A stretch of 64,000 nt of DNA from Eopsaltria australis (GCA_034509425.1 JAVTVJ010000573.1:1-64000), one strand, 5' to 3'. Shown: positions 35,835-48,240, counted from the stretch's first letter. Numbers and translations: made by a program. The notes: generated from the letters alone by a model not told the origin.

Positions 35835-37265
35835 TTGGGTTCCTCATGGAATCAAGGAGACCATTGTGACACAGTGAGGCTGCATGGAACCAATAGTTCT
35901 TTGTGACACTGTGGATTCAAGATCATGGTGACACCGTGGAACCTCATGGAACAGAGGATCCATTGGGACACAGCAGGGCCTTGTGAACCAAGGAGCCTCT
36001 GTGACACTCCAGATCCTCATGGAACCAAGGGTGCATTGAGGCACAGCGGGGCCTTGTTGGAACCAAAGGAACCCCTGCTAAAAGCAGGGTAACTCAGAGA
36101 ACCAAGGAGTCCATTGTTACAATACAAAACCTATGGAACCAAGCAGCCATTGTGACACATTGGGGCCACATGGATCGAAGGGTCCATTGTGACACATTGG
36201 GGCTGCCTGCAATCAATTGTCCATTATGCCAGTGCAGATCCAAGGAGACCATGGTGACACTACAGAACCTCATGGATCCAAGGGGTCACTGTGACACTGA
36301 AGAACTTCATGGAACCCAGGGTCCACTGTGACATAGTGGGGCCTCATTGGAACAAAGGAACCACTGGTGACAGTATGGAACTTCATGGAACCCAGGGTCC
36401 ATTATGACACTGCAGAAACAAGGAGACCATTGTTGACACTATGGAAGCTCATGGAAACAAGGGGACGTTGTGACACTCCAGGACCTCATTGAACCAGGGA
36501 GATCATTGTGACACTACAGGACCTCATGGCACTAAGGGTTTACTGTGACACAGCGGGGTCCCATGAAACCAATTGTCCATTGTGACAATGCAGATCCAAA
36601 GAGATCATGGTGACACTATGGAACCTCAGGGATCCAAGGGGCCACTCTGACGGTGCAAGGCCACATGGAACCAAGGAGACCATGGTGATGCTAGAGAAAC
36701 TCATGGAACCAAGGGGCCATTGTGACACAGGGGGTCCACATGAAGCCAAGGGGCCATTGTGACACTGCAGGGCCTCATTGGAACAAAGAACATTGTTGAC
36801 AGTATGGAAGCTCATGGAAACTATGGGGTGTTGTGACACTGCAGAGCCTCGTAGACCCAAGGAGACCCAAGGAGACCACTGTGACACTGAGGAACGTTAC
36901 AGAACCAAGGGACCTTTTTGACACTATGAAACTAAGGAGACCATTGTTGATGGTACAGAAGGTCATGGAACCAAGGGGCCATTGTGACACTGTGGGGCTG
37001 TTTGTAACCAATTGTCCATTGCAATACTGCAGACCCAAGAGACCATGGTGACACTATGGAAGTTCGTGGAACCAAGGGGCTGTTGTGACTCACCAAGGCC
37101 TTGTGGAACCAAGGACACCTTTTGATAGTACGAAACGTCATAGAACAAAGGGTCCATAGTGGCCCTGCAGAGCCTTGGGGCACCAAGGGCCATTGTGACT
37201 CTACAGAGCCTCCATGGAATCATGGAGATAATTGTGGCACTCTAGAGCCTCATGGAACCATGGTG
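35835..37265 (-). repeat. 37-bp minisatellite, block 10 (minus sense)
   Basis: About 38 units reading CCATTGTGACAC on plus. The last unit, CATGGTGACACCAAG, runs straight into CR1 sequence at about 37266. Confidence 0.95.
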
Positions 37266-37880
37266 ACACCAAGTTGGTGGCGAATTTTGATCTGCTGGAG
37301 AGTATAAGGGCACTGCAGAGGGACCTGGACAGGCTGGATTCAGGGCCCAAATCTAACAAGGTGAGGTTTAACAAGACCAAGTGCCAGGTCCTGCACTTTG
37401 GCCACAACAATCCCTGCAGTGCTACAGGCTGGGGACAGAGTGGCTGGACAGCGGCTAAGCAGAAAGGGACCTGGGGACACTGATGGACAGCAGGCTGGAC
37501 ATGAGCCAGCAGTGTGCCCACGTGGCCAAGAAGGCCAATGGCAGCTGGCCTGGATCAGGAATGGTGTGGGCAGCAGGACCAGAGCAGGGATTCTTCCTCT
37601 GTACTCGGCACTGGGGAGGCCACACCTCGAGTACTGTGTCCAGTTCTGGGCCCCCAATTTAGGAAGGACATGGAGGGGCTGGAGCGTGTCCAGAGAAGGG
37701 CAACAAGGCTGGTGAGGGGTCTGGAACACAAGTGCTGTGAGGAGTGTCTGAGGGAGCTGGGGTTGTTTATCCTGGAGAAGAGGAGGCTCAGGGGACACAA
37801 GGTGGTGTCAGGGCACAGGTTGGACTCAATGATCTCCAAGGTCTTTTCCAGCCTGGCTGATTCTGTGATTCTCTGAGAGC
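37266..37880 (+). mobile_element. CR1 LINE ORF2 C-terminus and 3' end
   Basis: Carries the run of conserved CR1 words: AAGACCAAGTGCCAGGTCCTG, GACAGCAGGCTGGACATGAG, AAGAAGGCCAATGGCAGC, GAGTACTGTGTCCAGTTCTG, and the terminal GGTTGGACTCAATGATCTC with TCTGTGATTCTCTG. A few hundred bases present in standard CR1 3' ends are missing between AGGCTCAGGGGACA and AAGGTGGTGTCAGG. Several frameshifts. Not active. Confidence 0.9.
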
Positions 37881-39330
37881 ACCCTTGAAGCAGTTGCAGG
37901 ATGAGCCCTGGGCCTCCTCTTCAGAAGCTCCAGCAGCCCAGGTGCCTCAGCTTCTCCACACAGGCCCCAAAGCCCATCCTGTCAGTCCTGCAGAGCCTCC
38001 GCAGCTCCTCCTCACTGCCCCAGAACAGGGAGCCTCACACCCAGACACACCAGCCCAGATGTGGCCCCTGGCCTGTGGTGCCTCTGGGCAGGGAACAGCA
38101 GGAGGCACTGCAGGAGCCTGCAGACAATTCCTGAAGCACTTGTAGGATGATCCTGCTCCCCAAGGGCCGTTCCCATGGTGCCAAGTCAGGAACTGAAATG
38201 GGGAGTGGGGCCACAGAGGAAAGGGCAAACAGGGATGGGCTGTTTGCAGGGGAGGGGACAGGGATGGGCAAGAGGAAGAAATGTGGAGCAGGAAAGAGGA
38301 AAGAAAGCAAAGGTGAAGCCAAGGAAATTCTCAGGGCTGCTTGGGGGTGGCTGTCAGGCAGCCCTGGCTCTGAGCAACAACGTCTGCAGTGGGAAAGGAA
38401 ACTCACAGCTGATGGGAACAAACTTTCTGGCTGACTTCAGAGGCCACCACAAACCTGAGTGGTTTCCCTGCCGTCCCCCAGCCCTTGGTGGCCCCCAGGG
38501 GCGGATGGCATTTGTGCTCACTCAGGTTCATGTCCCCACACCAACACCATGGGGTGCTCACGCCTGCTCTGTGCAATGCAAACAGGGGCTGGTGAGCCAG
38601 TGCTGCCGTGTGTGTGCCTGCAAGGATGCAGCAGCTCTGTGAGCTGGGAAGAGGCCAGGGCTGCAGAGGGGGGGATGTTGTTGGCAGGTGCATGAGGACG
38701 CTCTGGGACGCTGCCCTGGGTTGTCCAGCGCAGTGGGGATGGATCAGCCCCTGCTCTGCTGCTCCTTCCCATCTCCCCAAGGGACCTTGCAGAGCCCCAG
38801 CCATGCTGTTTGCTCCCAGCCTGCCCACGGCCAGCCTGAGGCTGCTGACGGGGCTTTTCTGTGCTGAGCATTGGCCTGGGCGTGTTCTGGAGAGAGCCTG
38901 GGCAAGGAGCCTGGAGCCCCCAGGCCCTGGCCTGAGGCGTCAGCGCTGCCCCAGCAGTGCCCATGGCCTGTCCCTGCTGCAGCCCCGGCACTGCCACCCC
39001 CAGGGCTGGGAGCGAGCCCCAGAGCACTCAGGCCCTACAGCAACAGCAGGGCCAGGAGGGCAGCACGAGGGCCAGTGGCACGGGAGCAGCACTGGCAACA
39101 CCAAGTGCTGCTGCTCCTGGGCAGAGCTGCTGTGCCAGCCCTGATCTGCCCCCAGATCTGCACACAGACATTGCTGCTGCAGCTCCAGACAACGGAGCAA
39201 AGGGGGATCTGAAATTAAAACTTTGCTGGGAGATCCTTTAGCTCATTTAAAGCCACCGAGGGCACAGCTCCTCACTGACAGAGACTGGGGCCAGAGGGAA
39301 GGTGGAGAGAAACAAAATGAGAAATGGCAC
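37881..39330 (+). repeat. Duplicated module E, copy 2 (3' flank of intact OR14)
   Basis: Direct match of 21169-22640, beginning after the CR1 tail in both places. The receptor stop at 39448 follows on minus. No coding support, because open frames shift at indels between copies. Confidence 0.8.
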
Positions 39331-39447
39331 AAACAATGGCCTTTCTTTGTGGACAATATTAGAAAATTAAAACAAAGGCAAGAATAGAACAAATGAACAA
39401 TCAAACCAAGAAGAAATATCAAAGATGACTTTTATTACAAATAATTT

Positions 39448-40395
39448 TCAGAAACTGGCAACCAGTTTAATGTTTCTGAGTCCAGTCATCAGTCTCCACA
39501 CTGCAGCCTTGAGCTCCTGGTTCCTCAGGCTGTAGATGAGGGGGTTCAGGGCTGGAGGCACCACCGAGTACAGAACTGACAGGGCCAGATCCAGGGATGG
39601 GGAGGAGATGGAGGGGGGCTTCAAGTAGGCAAAAAAGCCAGTGCTGATAAACAGGGAGACCACGGCCAGGTGAGGGAGGCACGTGGAAAAGGCTTTGTGC
39701 CGTCCCTGCTCAGAGGGGATCCTCAGCACAGCCCTGAAGATCTGCACATAGGAGAAAACTATGAACACAAAACAGACAAACACCATACAGAGACTAACCA
39801 CAATGAGCCCAAGTTCCCTGAGATTGGAGTGTGAGCAGGAGAGTTTGAGGATTTGTGGGACTTCACAGAAGAATTGGCCCAGGGCATTGCCATGGCACAG
39901 GGGCAGGGAAAATGTATTCACTGTGTGCAGCAGAGCGTAGAGAAAGGCACTGGCCCAGGCAGCTGCTGCCATGTGGGCCCAAGCTCTGCTGCCCAGGAGG
40001 GTCCCGTAGTGCAGGGGTTTGCAGATGGACACGTAGCGGTCGTAGCACATGATGGTCAGGAGGGAAACCTCTGCTGACATAAAGACCAGAAAGAAAAACA
40101 CCTGAGCAGCACATCCTGTGTAGGAGATGTCCCTGGTGTCCCAGAGGGAATTGTGCATGGCTTTGGGGACAGTGGTGCAGATGGAGCCCAGGTCGCTGAG
40201 GGCCAGGTTGAGCAGGAAGAAGAACATGGGGGTGTGCAGGTGGTGGCCGCAGGCTACGGCGCTGATGATGAGGCCGTTGCCCAGGAGGGCAGCCAGGGAG
40301 ATGGCCAGGAAGAGGCAGAAGTGCAGGAGCTGCAGCTGCCGCGTGTCTGCCAATGGCAGCAGGAGGAAGTGGCTGATGGAGCTGCTGTTGGACAT
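39448..40395 (-). CDS. Olfactory receptor OR14-like (gamma-c), intact
   Basis: Odorant receptor of class A GPCR type, expected in olfactory sensory neuron cilia. The start is the ATG at 40395 (MSNSSSISHF, 315 residues); the open frame reaches 40458, but a splice acceptor at 40419-40420 shows that the upstream codons are not translated as such. Visible family features: NSS glycosylation site at 3-5, GNG in TM1 at 39-41, HTPMFFF at 54-60, GC cysteine at 95 and LPLCHGN extracellular loop cysteine near 167 for the conserved disulfide, CYDRYVSIC at 117-125, KAFSTCLPHL in TM6, ALNPLIYSLRN in TM7. The C-terminus is seven residues longer than in the mirror copy. The N-terminal 87 residues are identical to those of the copy at 57038, while TM3 and TM5 differ. 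Left-arm receptor of the inverted duplication. Confidence 0.95.
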   Translation of the reverse strand: MSNSSSISHFLLLPLADTRQLQLLHFCLFLAISLAALLGNGLIISAVACGHHLHTPMFFFLLNLALSDLGSICTTVPKAMHNSLWDTRDISYTGCAAQVFFFLVFMSAEVSLLTIMCYDRYVSICKPLHYGTLLGSRAWAHMAAAAWASAFLYALLHTVNTFSLPLCHGNALGQFFCEVPQILKLSCSHSNLRELGLIVVSLCMVFVCFVFIVFSYVQIFRAVLRIPSEQGRHKAFSTCLPHLAVVSLFISTGFFAYLKPPSISSPSLDLALSVLYSVVPPALNPLIYSLRNQELKAAVWRLMTGLRNIKLVASF

Positions 40396-40418
40396 TTCTT
40401 CACTCTGGGCATCGTGGA

Positions 40419-40432
40419 CTGTTGAAAGAAGA
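40419..40432 (-). other. Predicted 3' splice site before OR14 gene
   Basis: The minus strand reads CTTCTTTCAACAG followed by TCCACGATGCCCAGAG and the ATG 23 bases further. The same layout occurs at 57001-57014. OR genes usually have non-coding 5' exons. Confidence 0.6.
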
Positions 40433-41960
40433 AGTTGGGGCCAATTTCCTTGGGACAATCCTTTGCAATTTTATTAGTAATCCCTTAAAAATTACTTTTC
40501 TTCATATGCGGGAGCTTTCCTAAGCTAATTTTTGTTCGTCACCTGGGATTTGTGCTGCTGAATTCCATCCTCATCTTCAGCATTGCTCTCAGCCTGATCA
40601 CCGGGGAGCCCAGATGGAAAACAGAGCTCCCTGTGCCCCAGTGCAGTCAGACCTGCTGATCCCCACACAGGTGCCCTTTGCTCATTACACTTTACTCTAT
40701 TTCAGGGTGATCACACTTAAAATATATTTGAACAATAAAGTGGACTTTTTTAAAGGCTGCAGTTTCAATGTCAATTTCTCGAAATCCTTCTCTCGCACTC
40801 TGTGCAGTTGGACAGAGAGGAATATCCAGGATTGCCTGGGCTCTCTACTGCCTGCAGTTGTGCCTATTGGGAGCTGTTTCTCTGTAGCCAAGGCTTGTCC
40901 CTGACAGTGCTGCCAGAGCCCAGCCCAGCCCTGGGGGCTCAGCTCTGCCCTGCAGAGCCCTCCCAGACCAGGGCACTGCCCAGGGGCATCTCCCTGGCAG
41001 CAGGGCCTTAAGGGCAGCTCAGACAAACACAGATGCTGCAAGCCAAGGTGCTGCTGCTGCTGTCTGGAGGCAGAGGAGGCTGAGCAGGCACTTTGTGAGG
41101 GAGATGTGAGGCAGATCTGCTGATGGCCAGGGTGACAGTGCAGGAGTGTCAGTGCCACAGACAAACGTGACAGCCCCTTTCCCTTTCCTTTCTGAGCAAG
41201 CTGAGAGCAGCCCTGGCCATGCAGCAGCATCTCCAGAGCAGGAGGAATCTGCCCTGATGGGGGTGGCTCCTTCCCCCTCCAACTTCTGCCCAGAGTGCAT
41301 GGGGAGCTGCCAGGCAGGCTGAGAGCTGCCCCTGGCAGGTGGCAGATGGCCTGGGCTGGCCAAGAGCCCTGAGGGCTGCAGGAGCTGCTGTGCAGGACAG
41401 CCCTGGGCAGCCCTGGCTGCACCCCCACCTTCAGCTGTCCCTGCAGCCGTCCCTGGCAGCAGGAGCCATCCTGCCCTGTCCCTCTGACGGTGCCCAGGGC
41501 AGCCCTGCTCTGCACCACATCCTCCCCCAAACCACAAACGGCAGCACAGCCATCCTTACACTCACAGCACTCGTGTCCTGGGGCTTTACAAGATCGCTGC
41601 AGCCAGAGACTGACTGTGTCACAAGTGGTGAAGATTTCTCCATGAATAAGCTCAGAATTGTCCTTCCAGCTGGTTTCAGGCTCTGTGTGCTTCACTCCTC
41701 TCAGGTGCCTGCAGGCAGAGCCCTCAGCCCTGCTGGGCTGGGAGAGGAGCTGCTCCTCAGGAGAAATGGCTTTTTGAAACTTCTGTTGGTTGCCAGGAGC
41801 TGCCTCTGTGCCAGGAGCCCGGCCCAGCTCAGCAGCACAGACACTGCACAAGGACTGTAATGACCCTCTGGGGCTTTGGTGCTGAGGCCCTGAACATCAA
41901 TCCCTGAGAGGGAGTTGAAGAAACCTCCCAAGAATTCAAAGTCACAATCAAACTCCAAAG
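40433..41960 (-). repeat. Duplicated module F, copy 2 (left arm)
   Basis: Reverse complement of 55546-57000, covering the receptor's upstream region. Landmarks: GTCAGACCTGCTGATCCCC near 40648 and CCCTGGCAGCAGGGCCTTAA near 40992. No frame carries a domain. Confidence 0.8.
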
Positions 41961-42915
41961 TTTCACAAAAATTTTAATGGGTCCCTCTGAGGGACACAAG
42001 TGAGAAAGTGTCCCCAGGTTCCAGTTAGAGCAGAACACTGGAGGCAGTGATGACAGCTGGGGACAAACAAGGCAAAGGTGTCTGTGATGCTGAGCAAAGC
42101 TGGATGTGTTTCAGCAATGCAAAGGGCCAAGGCCTGAGCCCCAGCCCCTGGCAAGGCACATCCTGTCCCTCCCTCATTGCTCAGGCCTCTTCCCGGGCCA
42201 CTGCCATGTGGCCATGTGCAATGGCAAGGGCAGCACCATGGGGCGGCCCCTGCCAGGCTGCTGAGCAGGGCCAAGGAGGCAATGAGGCCCCAGCACAGCA
42301 AGGCTCACTTGTCTCCTCCTCATGCCTCACGCCCAGGGCCAGCAGCCATGGCCAAAGTGCTGCAGGAGTTGCCTCTGGCAGGGCCTTGCAGCTGCTGCCC
42401 ATCCCTGTGGCCTCTGCAGCCCAGGCTGTGCTACGGTGTCCCTGCCCTGTGCCTCTGTCCCTGCAGGCTGTCCTCATGCCCTGGCTGCCCCACCTGGCTG
42501 GCCCCTTCCTTTGCTGACAGCTCTGCCTCCTGCCTGCCTCTGCCTGCCCACACAAAGCCTTGGCCTTGATACCAAATGGGTCAATTCAATTTTTACTGTG
42601 CCTGTGAACTTTTAGCAGAGGAACAAGGCATGCAGGGACTTCTTTCCCATCTGGGATGTTTGGAAGGGAAGAAGAAGACATCTGGCTCAAGGGTGCAGTG
42701 ATAAAAAAAAACACGGACTGATTCTGTTGGGTGGGTTTTATGGGAATGGATACCTTTCCATACACCCTTAGCGATTGTTTATAAGCAACACACATGTAGA
42801 ATCACGTTTCAACATAAGGTTAGGAGTTATCCCATGTTGGACCTCATGCCTGAAGAAATGTTACCCTTTTAAATCTCAGACTAGTGTTAAAGCGTCTTAC
42901 TATGGTATTTTGGAG
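41940..42915 (-). repeat. Duplicated module A, copy 4 (reverse), with LTR-like edge
   Basis: Reverse complement of 54516-55545. The outer 155 bp carry GTTTATAAGCAACACAC near 42777 as in copy 3 and then abut a minus-sense minisatellite. Confidence 0.8.
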
Positions 42916-44815
42916 ATTTGGTGACAGTGGGGCCTCATGGAACCAAAGCGTTTATTTTGACACTATGGGTCCTCATGGACCAAAGGGCCTGTTCTGACAC
43001 AGAAGACCAAGGGCCATTTTGACACAGTGGGGCCACATGGAATCCATGGTCCATTGTGATACTGCAGATCCAAGCAGACCGTTGTGACACTGTGGAACCT
43101 CATGGAACCGAGGGGCCATTTTGACACTTTGCTGCCTCATGGAATCAAGGAGCCATTGTGGCAAAGCAGGGCCACATGGAGCCACGGGGCCATTGTGACA
43201 CTGGAGGGCTTTGTTTGAACAATGGAACCATTGTTGACAGTCCGGAAACTCGTGGAACCAAGGGGCCATTATGACACAGCAGGGCCTTGCGGAACTAAGG
43301 AGACCACTGTGACACTACGGAACCCTATGCAACCATCTGTCTCCTGTGACACATCAGGGCCTCACAGAACCAAGGAGTCCACTCTGACACAGAAGAACCT
43401 CATGGAATCAAAGTGACAATGTTGTACTAGAGAACCTCATGGAACAAAGGATCCATGGTTACACTGCAGAACCAAGAAGAGCGTTATTGACAGAATGAAA
43501 CCTCATGGAACCAGAATCCCATTGTGACACAGCAAGGCCTCATGGAACCAAGGGCCCATGGTGCCACTGTGCAGCCTCATAGAACCATGAGACATTGTGG
43601 AACAGCAGAGCCACATGGAGCCAAGGGGCCATTGTGACACTGCAGAGACAAGGGGACCATTGTGACACTGAGAAACCTCATAGAACAAAGGGTCCATTGT
43701 GACACTGTGGGGCCCTGTAGAAGCAAGGGGCCGATATAGCACAGGAGGACCCCATGGAATCAAAAGAACCACAGTGACAGTGAGGGGCTCCCTGGGATGA
43801 AGGGTCCACTCTGACACCCTGGAACAATTGTTACACTACAGGACATCCCATTGAGAAACAGTAGGGCCTCATGGAACCATGGAGACCATTGTGACACTTT
43901 GAGGCCTTGTGGAACCAAAGCACCATTGTGTCACTGCAGGGCCTCATGGGACCAAGGGCACAATAGTGACACTCTGGGGCTCCAAGGAACCAAGGGGACA
44001 TTCTTACACTGCAGAACCAAGGGTCCATTGTGACACAGCAGGGCCTCATGAAACCATAGAGGCCATTTGTACACTTTGAAACCTTGTGAAACCAAAGGGC
44101 CATTGTGGCATTTCAGGGACATTGTGGCACTTCAGGGCCTTGTGGAACGAGGGGACCACAGTGATACTCTGCGGGGCTCAATGGAACAATGAGCCTTTGT
44201 GACACTGTGGGGTCTCATGGAACCAATGGTCTGTTGTGACACTGCAGGGCCTCATGGAATCATGGAGACCATTGTGACACTACAGGCCTCATTGAACCAG
44301 GGGGCCACTGTGACACTTTGCAGCCACATGGAACCAAGGAGTCCATTGTGACACTACAAGGACTCAAGGAAGCAAGGAACCATTGTGATACTGTGGAGTT
44401 TCAGCAGGTCAAGGGGCAGTTGTGGCACCATTGAACCAAGGAGAGCATGGTGACACTACAAGGCCCGACACAAATAAGGATTCGCGTAACAGAGTGGGGA
44501 CTCATGGAACCAAAGGTCCAATGTGACACTGCAGAGCCTCATGGAATCCTGGAGACCATTATGATACTTCAAGGCCTCATTGAATCAAGGGGCTCTGCAG
44601 GACCTTGTGAAACCAAGGAGTCCCTTCTGACATTGTGAATCCTCATGGAACCAGGAATCCATTGTGATACTGCGGTACCAAGGAGATCCCTGTGACACTG
44701 CAAGGCCTCATGGAAACAAGGGGTCAGTGTGACACTGTGGGGCCGTGAGGAACCAAGGATCCAATATGACACTACCATTGTGACACCACAGGGCCCCATG
44801 GATCCAAGGGAACAG
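42916..44815 (-). repeat. 37-bp minisatellite, block 11 (minus sense)
   Basis: About 50 units. Mirror partner of 53426-54515 in the inverted duplication, but about 800 bp longer. Confidence 0.95.
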
Positions 44816-46715
44816 GTGACAGGTCTGGTTGGCTTAGCCGGACTGGCTCAACTGACCTAGGCATGTCAAGGGTCTTTTCCCATGTGCCCCTGAATCATGG
44901 GGGCTCTGGGCTTTCCTTCAAATGGAAAAGAACTGTCCTCCTCCAAATGCCCATGGCCGAAATGGGAATGTGACTCTAAAATTCCCTATATCCAGGGACA
45001 GCACCTAGACAAAAGCTGCCACTATCACCAATTTTGGCTGCCCTTGGCTTCCTGAGAGCCATCTCTCACCTGCCTTCAAACACTGGGGCTCTGTGCTTTC
45101 CTTCCTATGGAAAAGAACCATCCCTCCTGCCCAGGCACCCATGGCCAAAACTGGTACTTCTCCTCCAAAATTCCCTATATGCAAGGGTTTCTCAAAGACA
45201 AAAGTTGCCAGGACAGACAGCTCTGGCTGGCCTTGGCCTCTGGGGCCTGCCTCTAACCTGGCCCTGAAACACTGGGGCTCTGGGCTTTCCTTCCTCTGGG
45301 AAAGAAATGGCCTTCTGCTCATAGTCTAAGAAACTGAGCAGAGGATAAGGCCAGCCAGACCTGTGTCTTGTAGCAGCTTTTGTCTGACAGCAATCCTTGG
45401 ATAGATGGAATTTTGGAGGCCAAATTCCAATTTTGGCCACGGGCATCTGGAGTAGAAAGATGGCTCTTTTCCATAGGAAGGAAAGCAGAGCCCCCGTGTT
45501 TCAGGGGAACATAAGTGGTAGCCACCAAGGGCCAAGGCCAGCCAGAGCTGTCTGTCCTGGCAGCTTTTGGCTGGGAGAAATCCTTGGATAGATGGAATTT
45601 TGGGAGGTAGAATCCAAATTTTGGCCATGGCCTCTGGAGGAGAAGGAGGGTTCTTTTCCATAGGAAGGAAAGAACAAAGCTCTGGTGTTTCAGGGATGAG
45701 AGGTGACCACCAGAGGCCAAGGCCAGCAAGATGTGGAAGGTTTTGTCTGGGAGAAACCCTTCATGTAGGGAATTTTTTAGGGGGAGTACCAATTTTGACC
45801 ATGGACACCGGGAGGAGAAGGACAGTTCTGTTCCAGAGGAAGGAAATACAGAACACCGGTATTTCAGGGGCAGATGAAAGGCGGACGTCAGAGGCCAAGG
45901 TCAGCCAGACCTCTCTGTCCTGGCAGCTTTTGTCTGAAAGCAACCCTTGGATATAGGGAATTTTGGAGGTGGAGTCTGAATTTCAGCCATGGACACCTTG
46001 ACAAGAAGGACGGTTCTTTTCCATTGGAAGGAAAGCACAGAGCCCAAGTGTTCCAAAAGCAGGTGAGAGGCAGCCCCCAAGAGGCCAAGAACAGCCAGAC
46101 CTGTCTGTCCTGGCAGCTTTCACTTGGGAGCAATCCCTGGATATGTGGAGTTTTGGAGGTGGAATCCCAATTTCAGCCATGGGTGCCTGGTCGAGATGGA
46201 TGGGTTTATCCCATAGGAAAGAAAAGCATGAAGTCCAAGTGTTTTGGAAGAAGATGAGAGATGGCCACCATGGGCCAAGGCAGCCAAACCTGTCTCTCCT
46301 GGCACCTTTCATCTGGGGGCAGTCCTTGGATATAGGGAGTTCTGGAGACGGATTCCCAATTTTGGCTGAGGACACCAGGATGTGAAAGTTGCTTTTTTCC
46401 CACAGTAAAGAAAAGCATGTGGTGCCAGTGTTTCAAAGGCAGATGAGAGGTGGCCCCTGGGTGGCCAAGCCAGCCAGATCTGTCTGTCCTGACAGATTTC
46501 ATCTGGGAACAATCTTTGCATACAAGGAAATTTGGAGGAGGAATCCCAGTTTTGGCCATGGGACCCTGGATGGAGATGAACAGGTCTTCTCCACAGGAAG
46601 GAAAGCCCAGAGCCCCAGTGCTTCAGGGGCAGATGAGCAATGGCCCTCAACATGCCACGGTCATCTGAACCTGTCAGACAGCCCCCAGGAGGCCCAGCCA
46701 GCCAGGCCTGTTCCG
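44816..46715. repeat. 190-bp tandem repeat array with internal inversion
   Basis: About ten units. 44816-45340 reads in the minus sense (CACTGGGGCTCTGGGCTTTCC) and 45350-46715 in the plus sense (GAAAGCACAGAGCCC). Successive TGGCAGCTTT or equivalent positions at 45921, 46111, 46300 and 46490 give spacings of 189-190. The turning point contains CTGCTCATAGTCTAAGAAAC and is found again, inverted, at about 52893-52918. Landmarks per unit: CCTTGGATATAGGGAATTTTGG, GGCCATGG and TTCTTTTCCATAGGAAGG. Confidence 0.93.
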
Positions 46716-46719
46716 TGTT

Positions 46720-46970
46720 CCCTTGGTTCCATCAGGCCCCACAGTGTCACAATGTTCTCCTTGGTTCTGAAGTGTTGCAGGTGCTGACTGACACCTTGCA
46801 GTGTCACAGTGGCTTCTTGGTTCCACAAAGCCCTGAAGTGTCACAATGGCCCCTTGGCTCCCTGTGGCCTCGCTGTGTCACAATGGCTCCTCTGGGACAC
46901 TCTGGGCTCCACAGTGTCACCATGGCCCCTTGTTTCCATGGGCACCCCTGAGTTCCACAATGGTCCCAAT
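46720..46970 (+). repeat. 37-bp minisatellite, block 12 (plus sense)
   Basis: About six units; mirror partner of 50445-50880. The inner end of the left arm of the inverted duplication. Confidence 0.85.
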
Positions 46971-47760
46971 GAGCCCCGTGGTGCATTTGGTGCTGAGCCC
47001 TTGAACCTCAGGGCCTGAGAGGAGATTGCAGGAACCTTTCCAGGAGCCCAACTCAGAAGAAAAACACAAAGTGTCTTGAAGCATTAATGAGTCCCACTGA
47101 GTGTTGTTACTGACAGAGACTCTCAAGGGACTCGTTAAAGCAGAGAATTGGAGGCCAGGATTGCACAAAGCTCTCAGAGACTCCAGGGCAAAAGCAAAAC
47201 CCAAAGTCCTTGGAAAAACCTGCAGTCCCTGGGAGCATTAAGGAGCCCCCAGGGCCATTCCTGAGCAAGGCTCCCCAGGGACTCCTTCCAGCAGATCCCT
47301 GAGGCCACTGGGATGTGGGGGGGATGCTGAGGGCAGGACAAGGGGGTGACAGTGGCCAGCCTTGCTGGGGCTGTGCCAGGAGGCCCCAGGGCCTCAGGAC
47401 AAGGTGTCTCCTCCCAGCCCTTGGTGGCACAGACCCTGCTGTGCCCCAGGGCACCAAGACTTGGCTTCTCTTTGTCCCCACCTGTCACCTCTGCCTCCAA
47501 TTTCCTGCTCTAACTGGAACCTGGGGACACTTTCTCACTTGTGTCCCTCAGTGGGACCCATTAAAAGTTCAAGAAACTTTGGAGTTTGATTGTGACTTTG
47601 AATTCTTGAGAGGTTTCCTAACAAACCATGGCTCTGCCTTGATTTCCCTCTGCTCTGGTGCAGTTCATCAGGAGGGTTTCCTGCTACAGTTATGGAGAAA
47701 TATTTCAAAGAGTTTCTCAGAAATACACATTCCTATTTTAAAGGGTGTCTTTTATTACTG
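46971..47760. repeat. Chimeric module: C copy 2, A tail, inverted C flank
   Basis: 46971-47465 is collinear with module C at 11830-12320. Near 47466 (GGCTTCTCTTTGTCCCC) the sequence changes to the tail of module A (CTAACTGGAACCTGGGGACA, as at 55418). Near 47620 it changes again to the reverse complement of 11670-11810. Two switch points in 800 bp. Confidence 0.75.
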
Positions 47761-47974
47761 AGTTTCCCCACTGCAAACAGACACAATCCTCAAGTGTGTG
47801 CTGAGCCCAAGGTGCCACCAAAGCCACTGCAGCCCTGGCCTGGGCCAGCTGTGAGGGTGGATCCTCATCCCAAGCTGCCCTGGGCCATGGCAAGGGGCTG
47901 TGGCCATGGGCACTGCACTGACCCCACTGCTGGGTTTGGCTGCCAGGGACACCGTGAGGAGTTCAAGGTTCCTT

Positions 47975-48240
47975 GGGAACACTGGGGAGGACTGGGACAG
48001 ACTGGGGGACACTGGGAACGGTGTGTGAGACACTGGGACATACTGGGAGTGATACTGGGGGATACTGGGAACACTGTGGGGAACACTGGGGGACACTGGG
48101 GCATAGTGTGGATGACGCTGGGGAGAACTGGGAGGGACTGAGAATTGACTCAGGTGTACTGGGAGGGCCCTGAGGGGCAGTGGTTGTGTACTGGGCTGTA
48201 CTGGGAATGAACTGGGAATTAACTGGGGAGGAACGGGAGC
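47975..48240 (+). repeat. ACTGGG-rich short repeat
   Basis: Irregular repetition of ACTGGGGGACACTGGGA-like words for about 260 bp, with GGG runs every 6 to 15 bases on plus. 47761-47974 is unassigned sequence. Confidence 0.85.

Noticed and set aside
40127..40477. Frames opposite the OR14 genes (also at 23408-23728 and 56995-57306)
   Set aside because: Antisense shadows of the highly conserved receptor N-terminus; no independent evidence.
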